18,767 bases of DNA. Origin: Ectocarpus siliculosus. Its lineage: Eukaryota; Sar; Phaeophyceae; Ectocarpales; Ectocarpaceae. The stretch lies in assembly GCA_000310025.1 (NCBI GenBank), contig FN648935.1, forward strand, positions 1-18,767, written 5' to 3'. Within the stretch, counting starts at the first letter, position 1, and each line of letters starts with the position of its first letter. The translations under genes and the position numbers were made by a program. This document shows, piece after piece, positions 1 to 11,300 of this stretch. The notes under the pieces are model-generated. The model made no database searches. It had not been told where the DNA came from and worked only from the letters and a program-made list of their open reading frames with translations.

Positions 1-394
1 ACTAGTTTCAACCGTATGATGAGCGTCCGAGACAAATAAACCGTGATTGGTAGATTATTAGGCGGACTACGGAGAGGCTACATATATAGGACAACGTCGA
101 TCCGCCTGCTGTACGTCGGATATGATGTGCTCGTTACAGACCAACTTACAGCTGTGTTCATTCGACCTCTGCGTTCGTCTACCCATCATCCAACGGCATT
201 TCATCTCGTATTGAAGTTGGGACACGTGGACGCGTCACTCCGTTTCGGTGCACTCTACTACCCCTTGCTCCATTGCGGCACCTAACTGCAGTATGTACAA
301 GACTTGTTTGTGCATTCGATATGAAGTATCCGCCCGAGCCACCACAACTGATTCCATGGGCTCAATCCGTCCTCGGTGCATGGAGATACAGCAG

Positions 395-479
395 TTGCAC
401 AGCATATATCTGCGCCGAATTCGAACCACATGTAGGGTTGCACAGCATATATCTGCGCCGAATCGAAGCACATGTAGGG
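395..479. repeat. 43-bp tandem duplication
   Basis: Two adjacent near-identical units, 395-437 and 438-479, each begin TTGCACAGCATATATCTGCG and end CACATGTAGGG. The second unit lacks one T and differs by one base near its 3' third. Head-to-tail placement with so few differences points to a fairly recent slippage or unequal-crossover duplication. No function is evident. Confidence 0.9.
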
Positions 480-548
480 AGGCAACCAGGCGTTCCCGCC
501 AAAATAAACGGGCAGGCTTGGTCAGGCATGAATTATCTATGTTGTGGT

Positions 549-574
549 GTTGTTGTTGTTGTTGTTGTTGTTGT
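549..574. repeat. (GTT)n microsatellite
   Basis: An uninterrupted run of about eight GTT units, with a few more imperfect units just upstream. It is read directly from the sequence. On the plus strand it produces runs of Val or Cys in spurious frames. Confidence 0.95.
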
Positions 575-740
575 CTTCACATTATAAACCGCTCCGTCCT
601 CTCTACTCAGTACGTTCTTCTGTCCGAGCTCATCTCGAGGATTCCAAACTTCATCGAAGGAGGAAGTAATCGGTCTAGACTGCTGTTTATACATGACGGG
701 TGTTCATATTACTGGTACAATACATCATGCACCAGACACA

Positions 741-945
741 AAAAAAAACCATTGATGGCCCATGACTTCGGCGCGATAAGACCAGTAGCAGCAGCAGCAA
801 CAGCAGACAGGGGATACGGCCATTGCGAAGACAAACAACAGCGCGGCGCAGGTACAAAACGTGGTTGATCCCGGGGAACCATCCCCATAACGCGCGGAAC
901 CGGACCCATACGAAGGGCAATACTACTTTTTATACTCCGGAAGAA
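741..945. repeat. ~200-bp dispersed/tandem repeat, copy 1
   Basis: This segment is closely similar to 991-1212. Shared landmarks in order are ATTGATGG, GACTTCGGCGCGATAA, a CAG-rich stretch, GCGCGGCGCAGGTACAAAA, a small GGGG/CCCC hairpin (GATCCCGGGG...CCATCCCC), GCGCGGAACCGGAC, GAAGGGCAATACTA, a T-run and GGAAGAA. Differences are mostly single-base substitutions, plus an indel before the T-run. A weaker third copy lies near 2468-2540. The family could be a short non-autonomous element; no coding potential is seen. Confidence 0.8.
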
Positions 946-990
946 TGAGGCATAATAGAACCAAGGGGTGTAGATACCGCTCGCAACAGG

Positions 991-1212
991 CACAAAAGCC
1001 ATTGATGGCCATGACTTCGGCGCGATAAAACCAGTAGCAGCATCAGCAACAGCAGACAGGGGATGCGGCTCTTGCGAAGACAATCAATAGCGCGGCGCAG
1101 GTACAAAACCTTGACGATCCCGGGGAGCCATCCCCACAATGCGCGGAACCGGACACATTCGAAGGGCAATACTAGTGTAGTAGGAAGATTTTTTTTTTTT
1201 ATACGGAAGAAC
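991..1212. repeat. ~200-bp dispersed/tandem repeat, copy 2
   Basis: Second copy of the unit at 741-945, in the same orientation and displaced by about 250 bp. It carries a longer T-run (about 12 T) near its 3' end and a small insertion just before that run. The two copies keep the same order of landmarks from end to end, so this is a real duplication and not only shared CAG richness. Confidence 0.8.
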
Positions 1213-1281
1213 TGTTTTAGGACAACGGAGTAGTTTTAGTATGGGTACTACAGCTGTAGGACGGGGTAGATACCGGTCCTC

Positions 1282-1309
1282 CAACCAATCACATGTATAT
1301 TATTGGTTG
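1282..1309. repeat. Short inverted repeat (possible hairpin)
   Basis: CAACCAAT at 1282-1289 is the exact reverse complement of ATTGGTTG at 1302-1309, separated by a 12-base AT-rich loop. An arm of 8 bp is short enough to arise by chance. It is listed only because it lies just after the tandem repeat copies. Confidence 0.4.
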
Positions 1310-1527
1310 ATGGGCAACGACGAGCGGGAATCCTCCGAAGACCTATGTAGCACAGCAGCAGGAGCACATCGAACTCGTAGACGACACACGAGAAAACCAG
1401 CACAGCAGCACACGAGACTGTGGGGGACGAAGGGCAGCCAAAGGTACGCATAATACGCGGTCGGATTCGACTACTGTCAGAGACGGTTGGTTGCTGTCGG
1501 CAGCACCGCCAGCGAGGGAGGCGACTT

Positions 1528-1549
1528 CTGCTGCTGCTGCTGCTGCTGC
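1528..1549. repeat. (CTG)n microsatellite
   Basis: About seven uninterrupted CTG units (CAG on the minus strand). Similar CAG/CTG tracts recur at about 790-815, 1970-1985, 2470-2490, 10657-10671 and 13747-13770. Only the last is in a supported coding exon. Confidence 0.95.
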
Positions 1550-2467
1550 ATGACCCGAAACATATATACGGGCCGGTCTTTTGAGCTTACTATGTATACA
1601 CAGATGCATCCGTAACACGCCCGACCCTGATCTGTACGCATTTCCGCGGGACAAGGGCGGCCTAATGAATAAATCACACGAAGCATCGAGACCGATTTTC
1701 GAAACCCGTTGCCTTCGGCTAGCAGCGGATAAGCGAGTGAATCAAGGACACCCGGGTCAATAAATACTTCGCCCGTCTGTCCGGTTGCCGATATTCTTTT
1801 GACCCACAACAGCCGCATCCGAAAACAGAGAGACAACGAGATTTACACACGCTGTCGGCCAATGGCGACCAAAAACACACATAGGGACGTCGGTGGCGAT
1901 TTCCAGAGCCCTACGCCTCAGGTACGACCGCAAGGTCGACAAAATAAGGTGCACAGCCACAGAGCGGCGGCAGCAGCAGCAGGAGGAGCAGCAGATCTCG
2001 CGGCTAGTTCCCGAGAGACAGATTCGTCCACAACATAAAACACACTCACTCGTCCCCGCGCTGCCAAACTGCAGCAGTCCTGCGTACACGGCTGACTCGT
2101 CGTGTTGGGTGAGGTATGAGCGTGTGCAGCAGCAGTGTTGACATGGTCTGTGAGCCTGCATCAATAACTGGTAACATCTGCGTGTATCTCTCCGACCGAT
2201 CTTGTGCGCGCTTCGCGCCAAGCTTTAAACTTGTTTATTTTAGTTGCGCCCCTACGAAGGCGAGGCGAGCCTAACGCGCAGTAGTAGGCAGTAGGCGTAC
2301 ACGTCCTCGACGGTTTTCTCGCTGGTACAGGTAGGTGTGCCCACCACTAACCCTAAGGAATTTGATACCGTTTGTTTGGGCAGCAGTCGGTTCTCGCCAC
2401 TCAACACAACCAAACACCCGCCAGGTTACACCTGGCGCATGGCTATACCTACCGGCTTCCGGACGAC

Positions 2468-2540
2468 ACAGCAGTAGCAGCAACAGCATGCGGGGCAGAC
2501 GGCTTTGCGACGACGGCCTAAAGCGCGGCGCAAGTACGCG
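2468..2540. repeat. Diverged third copy of the 200-bp repeat (partial)
   Basis: A CAGTAGCAGCAACAGCA stretch is followed by GCGGGGCAGACGGCT, TTGCGA and then GCGCGGCGCAAGTAC. This is the same order as in copies 1 and 2 but with clear divergence and no detectable flanking parts. It is an old or truncated member of the same repeat family. Confidence 0.55.
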
Positions 2541-3175
2541 AATTGAATCTGAGTCTTACCCGGCCACAAAACCCCGATGACGCACAGCGGCAGTACACCT
2601 CCACCCACGCGCTCGAACGCTTATCTCGAAGGTCACCGCCCCGAACCAATACGAACAGGCCATGTGACATGTAGAAACCCAAACATGGCTTTTGAATACG
2701 TCTAAGTATCAAGTGGAACAGCCCCCGGACACGACAGAAAAGCTGTGCCTTCGGACCGCGGTTCACGCAACGTATGTATTCGCATTCAAACCACACTTTA
2801 CCCCCTTCGGCTTGGTGCGGTACTTCGCGGCTGAATGTTTTCCTAACGATCCCAGCTCCCACCGTTCGGGGTAAATCCAGCGACGATATATTACGTGCTT
2901 GTCCGCAGGACCTGCAAGTAGGTAGGCGTCCAATCGTGTTGCAAACGGTCGACCTCTCAAGGAGATTACGAGGGTCCAGGGGAGGAAATGGCACCCAACC
3001 GACAAAAATGCTTGCGGAACACAGGTTCCGCCTACCTTGTTCTACATATGTAGGGGCCGCTCGCCACAGTCATCTCCTTCGCGCATTAAACGTCCACGAC
3101 ACAGAGAAATGATGGACATATACTGTTGCGCGTCCGCTATTACAGGTATCGTACGTTTCGTCCGTTGTCAAGACG

Positions 3176-6100
3176 ATGACACTGTTCGCGGACCTACACA
3201 GGATCACCGCCGCCAACGGCCTATTCCATGGTACTTCCGACACGGACATGATCGTGCTCTTGCAACATCTTCGCCAGCACAACCACATGCGCTTCACGGA
3301 AGAGGGGGGGCCGGAGAGCGTGACACTCAGCAGACTCTTCGAAACGGAGATTCCGTGACAACTTTAGTCTAACTTCCGCGCAGTACGACTGCATTGTGGA
3401 TGTTTTTGATCGATCCCCGCTCGAAGATATTCCGACGGCGATGGGCGCCTCATTCCCCCGACCCGCCGAGGGTTCGCGTCCACAGTACTTGTCGCGAACG
3501 TTCACATCGGAGAGGACCAGATGCTGCGGTCGTGCCCTCGTAGTAAGGTCTAAATGGGCAACAGTATACGCGAAAGAGGATTGCTACCCGGCGTGGAACA
3601 TAGTGAAGACATGTAGATTCGGATGTGGGACACGTTACATGTTCGACAAGCGTGTGGTACCTGGTGTGTACGATGGCGGGCAGTGTGACTGGCATCTCCA
3701 CAATGCGTGGTCCGATGGTGACCTTCCTCCCTTCATAGCGAACAAATCGGGGCATGCTATCTTCTGTACCAATTTCTTGGACCACGTCGCCATCGAACAG
3801 GCCACCACCAGGTGAGGATCTCCAACGTGGCTGAATCATTACACGCTCCATTGTCAGGCGGTTGACTACGCTAATACGTAACTGATGACGTGTTGTGGTC
3901 CCTGCTGGTTGGCCTACAGTGTGCCTGTACCTGTACGCCGACTTCATGTTGTCCAAGTTTTTTGTTGCACGTCAGCAGAGTGCCCCTCGGATAGAACACG
4001 ATATCATGACCCGATTTTTGGCGGTCAATGCCAAGCCGTTTATTTTGTGTTTACAAGCGTTCCTGTCGTCGTCGTACACAGTGGACAGAACTCGAACGCT
4101 ACTATGAGAAAGCCTTAGCCTACCGTACACACTTGGTCGGGAAACTATGAAACCTCATCCGCTGCACAGTATATGACCCATAGAGATTGTAAACTCAACA
4201 GCGGAGTGGAGGTTTTCAACGTCGGGGATTGTCTTGGTACACGTGGGGTCAGTACCAATTTTGCGTGAATCTTGTGGTAGTTTGCACACACACAGCGTTA
4301 GTCGCGATTCCTGTTGTAAAAAAAATATATCACGAGTGGTGCGGCCGCACGGAATGAACGCACTCAGTCACGAGATCGCAGCACTATGACGCCTCCAAGT
4401 ACGGCCTCGCGTCTCGTGGCAATCATGGTCAGCAGGACGGAGGGACGACCGGAATTATAAAACACACATGGAACCCACCCTGTAAAACTTTCTCTCGGAG
4501 ATAAGAATCCGGCAGACTGCACTTGGTGCACATCATTAGTGTGGTACTGTACGGGGATGTACCTTCAAGGCTTTAGAACAAGAGCAAAGTACAGCCTTAT
4601 GCGCGTTAATGTCTTCATGGTACTACCTGCCAAGACACAGATGGTTGATTATCATCTCTGTACAATTGTTTAATCATGCAGGGCAGGGTTCCAGACTCAA
4701 GCGGACGTCCACCACCGCACCGTCCCGCGCGAACGGGGCAGTGGAACATCACGGCTATCAGGACGTGTCCTGTTGGAGGGCTCGGCCATTTGGACGTTGT
4801 TCAAACACCGCCAATGCAAAGGTATGCCAGATCGCTACTTGCTATAACCCTTGGCGTCCACACGTCCCCCCGTACAGCCTCCAACTGAACCCTAGCGTGC
4901 ATTACCCGGCGGTCGTCGTCCTGCAGAGGTATACCACGTTACTCAAAATACTCGTGCACTGGTTCCCACAACTAGTGTGTTGTGTAACGACAGGATTGCT
5001 GAAGGTCGTGCTGCATCGCGAGGGGGCGGTTATATATGCAACATGCGTGTCATTCTGGACGGGCGTTCCTTTGTGTATCTACACAAATGTAAACGCACCA
5101 TTTCGACGAGAGAGTGTCGTGTTTTGGCACAAGTTCCTCTCGATGTTTCCTCAGTTTTGTCATGGCTCGTTTCCGGGGGTGCGCTGATGGATTGTCGCTG
5201 ATCTAAACGAAAAGGACGGTAGAGAGGCTCCCTCCAGACGCCGGGTCCTTGCAGAACACCGTACAGCAGGGACAATTGTTGGATACCCATGTCCGCACTC
5301 CGCAGAAGGCAACTCCCAAAGCAATCGCGCGGGGGCATCCTCATTTCGGGATCCCCCCTTCTAAGTGTAGTCCCTACCACCCCGTATACGCGCAGTGGCA
5401 GACCGCGCGCGCTCGTGCACCTTAAGTCAACCTCCGTTCAGAAATGAGCTCACTACACGAACGACCAAACTAACGTCAGACTTGGTCACGACGAACTAGA
5501 TATGAAAGTCGGCGTACGCCAGTGGCGTGAATCGTTTGCAATCTAACTCGATGTGTGCGGCCCCACTTGAACAGGACCCTTTTGGCACGCACCCCCAGCC
5601 GGCCAGCCTATCCGTGCCGATAGACCAGTCGAGGTTTCAATTCTCGACGAACGCGGGAACCTGTCGGGAGCGAACAACAACAACTGGAAAGGTTTACTAA
5701 CGGAACTAGACATCTTGTTGGAAGACATCCAGAGAGAGGGGCTGTACACAAGGCACGAATGCAGGTTGTGCTGTCAGCGGATCGAAGTTGACGGAACCGA
5801 GGTCCACGTACGAGGCGCAGTATGCGACGGGTTGACGGCAGTGAGGAGGTCTAAGTGTGCGACGTACGGCTGCGCCGATGACCTCTCTCTGCGGTACACG
5901 GGGGTCAAGGTGAGCTTTTTGACCTGACAGGCCTCTCGCCACGGACCGGGCTCTGGGTAGAACATGGGGGTGGGTGGGTGGGTTGTTTGCGGTCTTGGGT
6001 GATAGTCATCGTTCGTTACGACTTGTTGAATTACCAATTCATGTGTGCTTTACCAAGTCATCCAGTCGTGTCACCATCGTTACCTGACCAATAGTACGAT

Positions 6101-8302
6101 GATGGTCGTCTACGAACCATAACCCCAATCATCTCGAGCGGGACAACGTTGCCGACCCTGCTGCCGTAGACAGGCCCTACCCCTGACGACTAACACCGCT
6201 GTAGCTGGACGTTTAAAACTGTCTAACACTTGGCGTTCGGTGCACACCATGTGTCAGGTTTTGCACTTATCACGAGGAAAAGAGAGGCCACATGTGCAAC
6301 ATCACAGACCCACCCTGCCCTAGACTGCGGGAGGAGGACAGTCTGGTTTGCGCCTTCCACAGACCATGGGAAAGGTACTACCTCCAATGGATAAGAAGAG
6401 GAGGGTGGCATGCCACAAGCGCTGCGAGGGCAGCAGGAGATACTCGAGAGGTGGGCGTCCCGATGCGTACCAACTACATGAATAGGTACATGTTCTTGTT
6501 GTGGAGTGTTGCAGTCCATGTCTTGTGTGCGTCAGCGTGTTCAAGCAAATAGTTGGGTGTTCTAACTTACGGAACCTCAGTGCAAAACGCTGTCATGTCT
6601 GTGCATCGGAGGTCTACATTCAGCAACGTACCGATCTCGCTGACCCCGGCGTGCGTCAATCTTGAACAGCCGCGCCGCATCAGGTACCTACGCAGTATGC
6701 TCGGCCCACGGCACACGTTCGGATACCTGATATGCACGTGGAGCTGCGGGACTATGGCCGGGATGTCTCCTATCATCGAGTTCGAAGGGGATACAGAGGT
6801 GGCGTCTGCTCTCGACGACATCTGGCAACATCCTGCTCACCGCCCAGGGATCCTGTTCTACGACCGGGGATGCAAAAGGCGCAGATTCCTACTGTGCCAC
6901 CCGGACCCCACATGGGCCATGACAATCAACATTGTCATTGTCGACCGGTGAGATGAACGTCTGATTTTACCCGTTGCCAGAACTTTGAAAGCAAGCCGAC
7001 GCAAATCATACCACGATGAGGTCGTAGCCGGAAGTACGCGCAATTTTGAATCGTCTAGGAATCAACTACCCAACAAATCCACATAATGTAGAACATTAGG
7101 ACCGCTCCTGCCGTTGGAGCTGCTATCGTTTGAGGTACTAATATCTGTTGTGGCTCACGCCACCGCGACCTTCTCCGGATTTTGTTCAACCTTCGATTGC
7201 ATATTCATGCTCACTAACCTACACGTCTACACGCCCCCCCGTCGCCGTTTGTTGCTCGTACATCGTCGTTAATGACTGCCGCAAGCTTTCACGCGCTTCA
7301 TCATGACGAACCCGACTGCTACGAGTTTTGCTCGCCCAACAGAAAAGACGACCCCCTGCTATGGATCAACAACGGGGTCGACGAGCCGACCTCTCGCTGG
7401 AATTCATCACGGGCAGAATCTTCGAACTCCATCCTCCACGGTAAAGCAGTTATTGGCACGGGGACGAACTATTGTGGGGGCTCTTGTTGACTGACACGAT
7501 GGTTGCGCCGGCGGGGTGGGATTCGCGTTAAACCCAGATTCGCGGAATGAACGGAAGTACACTGGCGAATAGGTCTTGTCGTGAAATGAGGGCGTTTACT
7601 GTAGGTGGACACCATATACCTACATGAAAATCAACAGCGAGCGATCTTAACCGCGAGCTCCGAGACGTGGTCTTGACGGTATCACGGACCGTCAATTCGT
7701 ACGAAAACCTCCTACAGATTCAATGTGAACCTTGCGCTCAGCAATTCTTGCGCTTGTCGGACTCGAAGGCGTTACGCAGGGGTGCTGAATACGGGGTTAT
7801 TTCGATTTGGGGATCCAGTCCAACAACGGCGACCTAATAATTACGCTAACTTTGTCCTGCGACAACAAGACGACTTGTACGTTTTGGGTAAGGTCGTACA
7901 CAGCAGTTCCCCCGTCTATACATGCACCCAAACGTCAACAAAAGTATCGAGGTGTTTATTGCCGAATTATACGTCCGTAAAATTGCTCTTTGTGTGTAAG
8001 ACTTCGTCATGCATCAACCCACCTCCAACCTCGTAGGTTTGTGCGCTCTATCCGATGTCCGTGCTAATCGACGTTTGATCAAATGTCGGGGGAGTTGGCG
8101 TCGCCTCCTGACTCTATGCTTATTCTCTACTTCGAACCGTCGACGCGTTTCAATGGTTGTGTACCCTCCAGGCCTGGGACCGTGCGTCTCCAAGATGTCA
8201 AGCACCATGAACAGATTCACCCTGATGGTCAACATGTTCACACACAACGAGCTACTCCTGAGGGAGAAATTGCTCCGGGAGGAGCCTCGGTTCCGCCTCT
8301 GA
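3176..8302 (+). CDS. CxC5/CxC6-type cysteine-cluster KDZ transposase-like protein, 8 exons
   Basis: Exons inferred at 3176-3319, 3384-3811, 4682-4821, 5575-5893, 6258-6485, 6624-6947, 7286-7440 and 8172-8302 (TGA). All introns are GT-AG, phases agree at every junction, and the joined frame gives 622 residues. Family knowledge: KDZ (Kyakuja-Dileera-Zisupton) proteins are DDE/RNase H-fold transposases with zinc-binding CxC clusters. Seen here: a first Cys cluster (C95, C96, C125-x3-C129, then GTRY); a second, H298-E-C300-x2-C303, VCDG 320-323, C332, C337, RFC-x2-H at 344-349, C357, C364, C375-x2-H378; a core with D500 in YDRGC, D527 in VDRFH followed by H534, C539 and C543, and E572 in SSRAESSNS; and a C-terminus ending soon after the MVNMFTHNELL region and PRF, as is usual in this family. 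Inferred role: DNA cut-and-paste in the nucleus, or a domesticated derivative. The start Met is uncertain, intron 1 is only 64 nt, and the 6486-6623 intron is the least certain internal one. Introns hold no recognised gene. Confidence 0.78.
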
Positions 8303-11300
8303 CTTTAGCGGTTTTGTTCGCAGTTGGACAGGGGTGCAGATTGAGATAAGTCTGATGCGAGTGGCGCTTCGATTTCTATGTTAAGGCGAGGGCGTCGGCA
8401 CTGCCGTACCCTAGTGTATTATCAATACAGCTACACGTGTCACCCGTTATCAAGTAAAGAGCCCTTCGTGCTCGTCACACTATCAACTCGTTGGGGTTTA
8501 ATGGAAGAATGGTTGATGAGGAAACGACGTGTGGTGATCCTGCTGGGACGGACACACTCCTCACGACAATTACGAAACGGCCACCATATCGTAGGTGATG
8601 ATGGCGGTGGAAATGTCTACGGTGTATCGTCTGAACTGGTGACTGGGGACATGTTCCTCCCATCCGTACCTGACGGTGGTCTTGCGGGCCTGTGAACGTG
8701 AGGATATTAGTTTTTTGTTCCAGCGTGTGCAAATATCATGAGCTTGCTGAAGAGTGGGGGTTGTATAGTTATGGGAAATGCCATACCCCCAAGTAAAGAG
8801 TTCACGGACCTTGATCTGCTCCCTCCCACAAACCATCCACAGGGCTTGCACCGAAGCTGTGGCGATGCACCCCTTTTCAAGCTCATGCAAAACCTAACAG
8901 TGCGCTCGTGCGGCTTTTGCTAACGATCCGCCACGGTGATCTTGCCAGCATAGGAGTACAGATGTATATATATCAATATCAATGCCCGTCTTGTCAATGT
9001 ACGACAGAAAGCCCCCCTCCCCCCTTCGAACGACGGCCCCGACGAAGTCACCGTGGCACCGGTTTCTCTTGTTTCCTTCTTTGCTAAGCTCAAGTGGTCC
9101 ATGCCCAGCCAACAGACAAGCCCAAAGTGCCACCCAATTCGACCAAAACTAGCCAAAGGGATCTTCTCATTCTGATCTGCTCGCAAATAGTGAGGAGAAA
9201 TACGAACCTAACCCCATGCATATAATTGTACGAGCGCAGGGTTCACCCTCTCCAGGACTGCCGTCCTCAAAACTACGGCTTTCGACATGCGAGGGCAGCA
9301 GGACTCTCAAATACGGGGGGAGAGTCTTATTTCAATACAGATGCATACACTCCAACACACACACGTTTTACGTCGAAATTTCCTGTGCGGCTTCGATGCG
9401 TTGGCATTGCCTCGATTGTTGATGCCTGATACCTTTGCCATATCTCCAAACGTCGAGAGTTGGACCCTCACCCCATGCTCGATAACCACATAAATATATA
9501 TGTAAAGAAGAGGGGCCTTTGTGTTGGGGACGAACAGAACTCCACGGAAGACGACGTGGACCTACCAGATTAAGATTGTGGGGGACCGCACCACCAAGCG
9601 GCAGGCGTGGAAACCGAGCACGCGACTATACCTGCATTAAGTCTTGACCTACGGACGGATGCTGTTCGCGAAAGACGACTGACAAGAATTCAGATCCGTA
9701 CTTACCTCATGCGACCTACAGACAACAACACACCAACCCTCGCCTAGACACGATCAACGTGCATTGAACTTTCAATAATTTCGCTGCATGTATGTCGACC
9801 TTTTTTTACATAATGCCGTCGCTTTCCAACCTGTCGCTATTTCAGCAACCTTGAGGGCGCTACCAAAACGCCCACCCCGGAACCTTCTGCCAGCTTGCTG
9901 TTGAAACCACTATTTATCCATACGTCCAACTCGCACGTGGAGCAGGGGTCCTCCCTCGTGCATGAGCTCCACCCTTCAAGCCCCCATGCAAAGGTTGACA
10001 ATCAATGCCTCGCCTACTTCTGCTAACCGAAAACTTATAGGATAGAGGAAGTAGTGGACTTCAACCAAGCGGTCTTCCATCCGAGGGTAGCCAAAACATC
10101 TACCACCTCGACTTGCCCAATTCGATCAGAGACGGTCGCGGACCCGGGCTCAAGGTTTCGCCAGGCGCCGCCTCTTTCCATTTTCTCTCCCAACCCCTGT
10201 GTTCCAAGCGGCGGCGAAAGCGACGGCACCCCTGGCCATGGAGGACGCCGCAAGACACATACATGTATATTCAGAATGATCAGAACAGGGACGGTGCAAA
10301 AAATAGTGAAAGCACAGACAAAAAGACATTAGCGCAAAGCAGGGTCACGATGCGGGACTACACAGGAAAGACCCTCATCACTCAGCGAGCTTTTCTCACG
10401 CTGACACACGGTCACACCTGTCCGTTTACGTTCAAGGTGCGAGGTAGCCCCTCAACAACACCGTCGGTCATCCGGCGCTCCGTATACACTCTCGAACCTC
10501 GAACGCCGTCGATGACATTAAGCTCCACACATCAAAGACTGAAACGCAAGCGGATCTACAGAGTGCGCACCAGGAGGAGCTAGCGGCGGGCCTCTCAGCT
10601 GCTGCATGCACTTCAAGGTCACGCTTCCCCGCGTGTACTCGCTGTTGTTGAGAGAGCAGCAGCAGCAGCAGCACCCGAGAGAGCAGGCGGGAATAAAATT
10701 TTTTAATGTGTACTGCTGTAGACCGCCATATCCCATATACAGAAAGAGAGGGTTCCGGCAGGGCCACAAGTAAGACGGGCGGTAACGTCTTGCTGCTGGT
10801 GGCGTTCACATGTACAGCAGTAGTGGACGTCACCCACCTCCCTCTAGACTATGGAGTATTATACGTTGCGCGGCCTTCCTGCTTTTTTCCTGACTTTGTT
10901 TTGGACCGCACCGCCTGTCGCGCCTACATACCGTTATCCTTCTTCCTTCTTCCCTCTTCCATCCCTACTGCTGCTGCGTGTCCGTCTTTAGACTAACCGA
11001 CGTGCTGCGTGTGTATGTGATTCGTTTGGGGCGTGTGTGAGGAGGCGAGATATAGTCTCCGACGTCCACGCCGTGTAGGACGTCACACACACCCGTTCCG
11101 GCTTCTTGTGCAGGTAGTAGGTGTACAAAAAAAGGCATCGTTCTAAATACGGCGACGCAAGGATTCAGATACGTTTGTTCCTCCCGTGGGGGGTACGGTG
11201 CTGCTGATCACTCTAAAACAACGGCAGCATGTCTGCCAGCCAGGTACCACAGCATGCACACGGCAAAGGTAGGGACTTACCTGCGCCCGGTAGGAGCGCC

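Larger units (their letters stand above)
1..3175. other. Gene-poor, repeat-bearing region upstream of the KDZ gene
   Basis: No protein family could be recognised in any frame. Open stretches exist on both strands (for example 248-868 plus, 2518-2994 minus, 2774-3112 plus), but they overlap one another and have no recognisable motif. Some run through microsatellites or tandem repeats. Repeats found inside this stretch are listed separately. No promoter element could be assigned with confidence. An upstream exon of the gene starting at 3176 cannot be excluded, because its frame stays open back to a possible splice acceptor ending at 3145. Confidence 0.5.

Noticed and set aside
248-868. 206-codon plus-strand frame
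   Set aside because: It runs through the 43-bp tandem repeat, the GTT microsatellite and repeat copy 1, and has no recognisable domain.
2518-2994. 158-codon minus-strand frame just upstream of the KDZ gene, and the opposing 2774-3112 plus-strand frame
   Set aside because: They overlap on opposite strands, have no motif, and neither has supporting splice or family evidence.
3895-4107. 70-codon frame (LYLYADFMLSKFF...) after the second KDZ exon
   Set aside because: It was first taken as the next exon. The phase from the donor at 3812 does not fit its acceptor, while the acceptor at 4681 fits and restores family-like sequence. It is therefore treated as intronic.
4609-5187. 192-codon plus-strand open frame
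   Set aside because: It overlaps the KDZ exon at 4682-4821 in a different frame and then runs through the inferred 753-nt intron. No family motif is seen in its own frame, whereas the exon's frame gives residues that fit the flanking exons.
2200-9200. Terminal inverted repeats or target duplications around the KDZ gene
   Set aside because: I looked by eye on both sides and found no convincing long inverted pair. A computed self-alignment would be needed, so element borders are not called.
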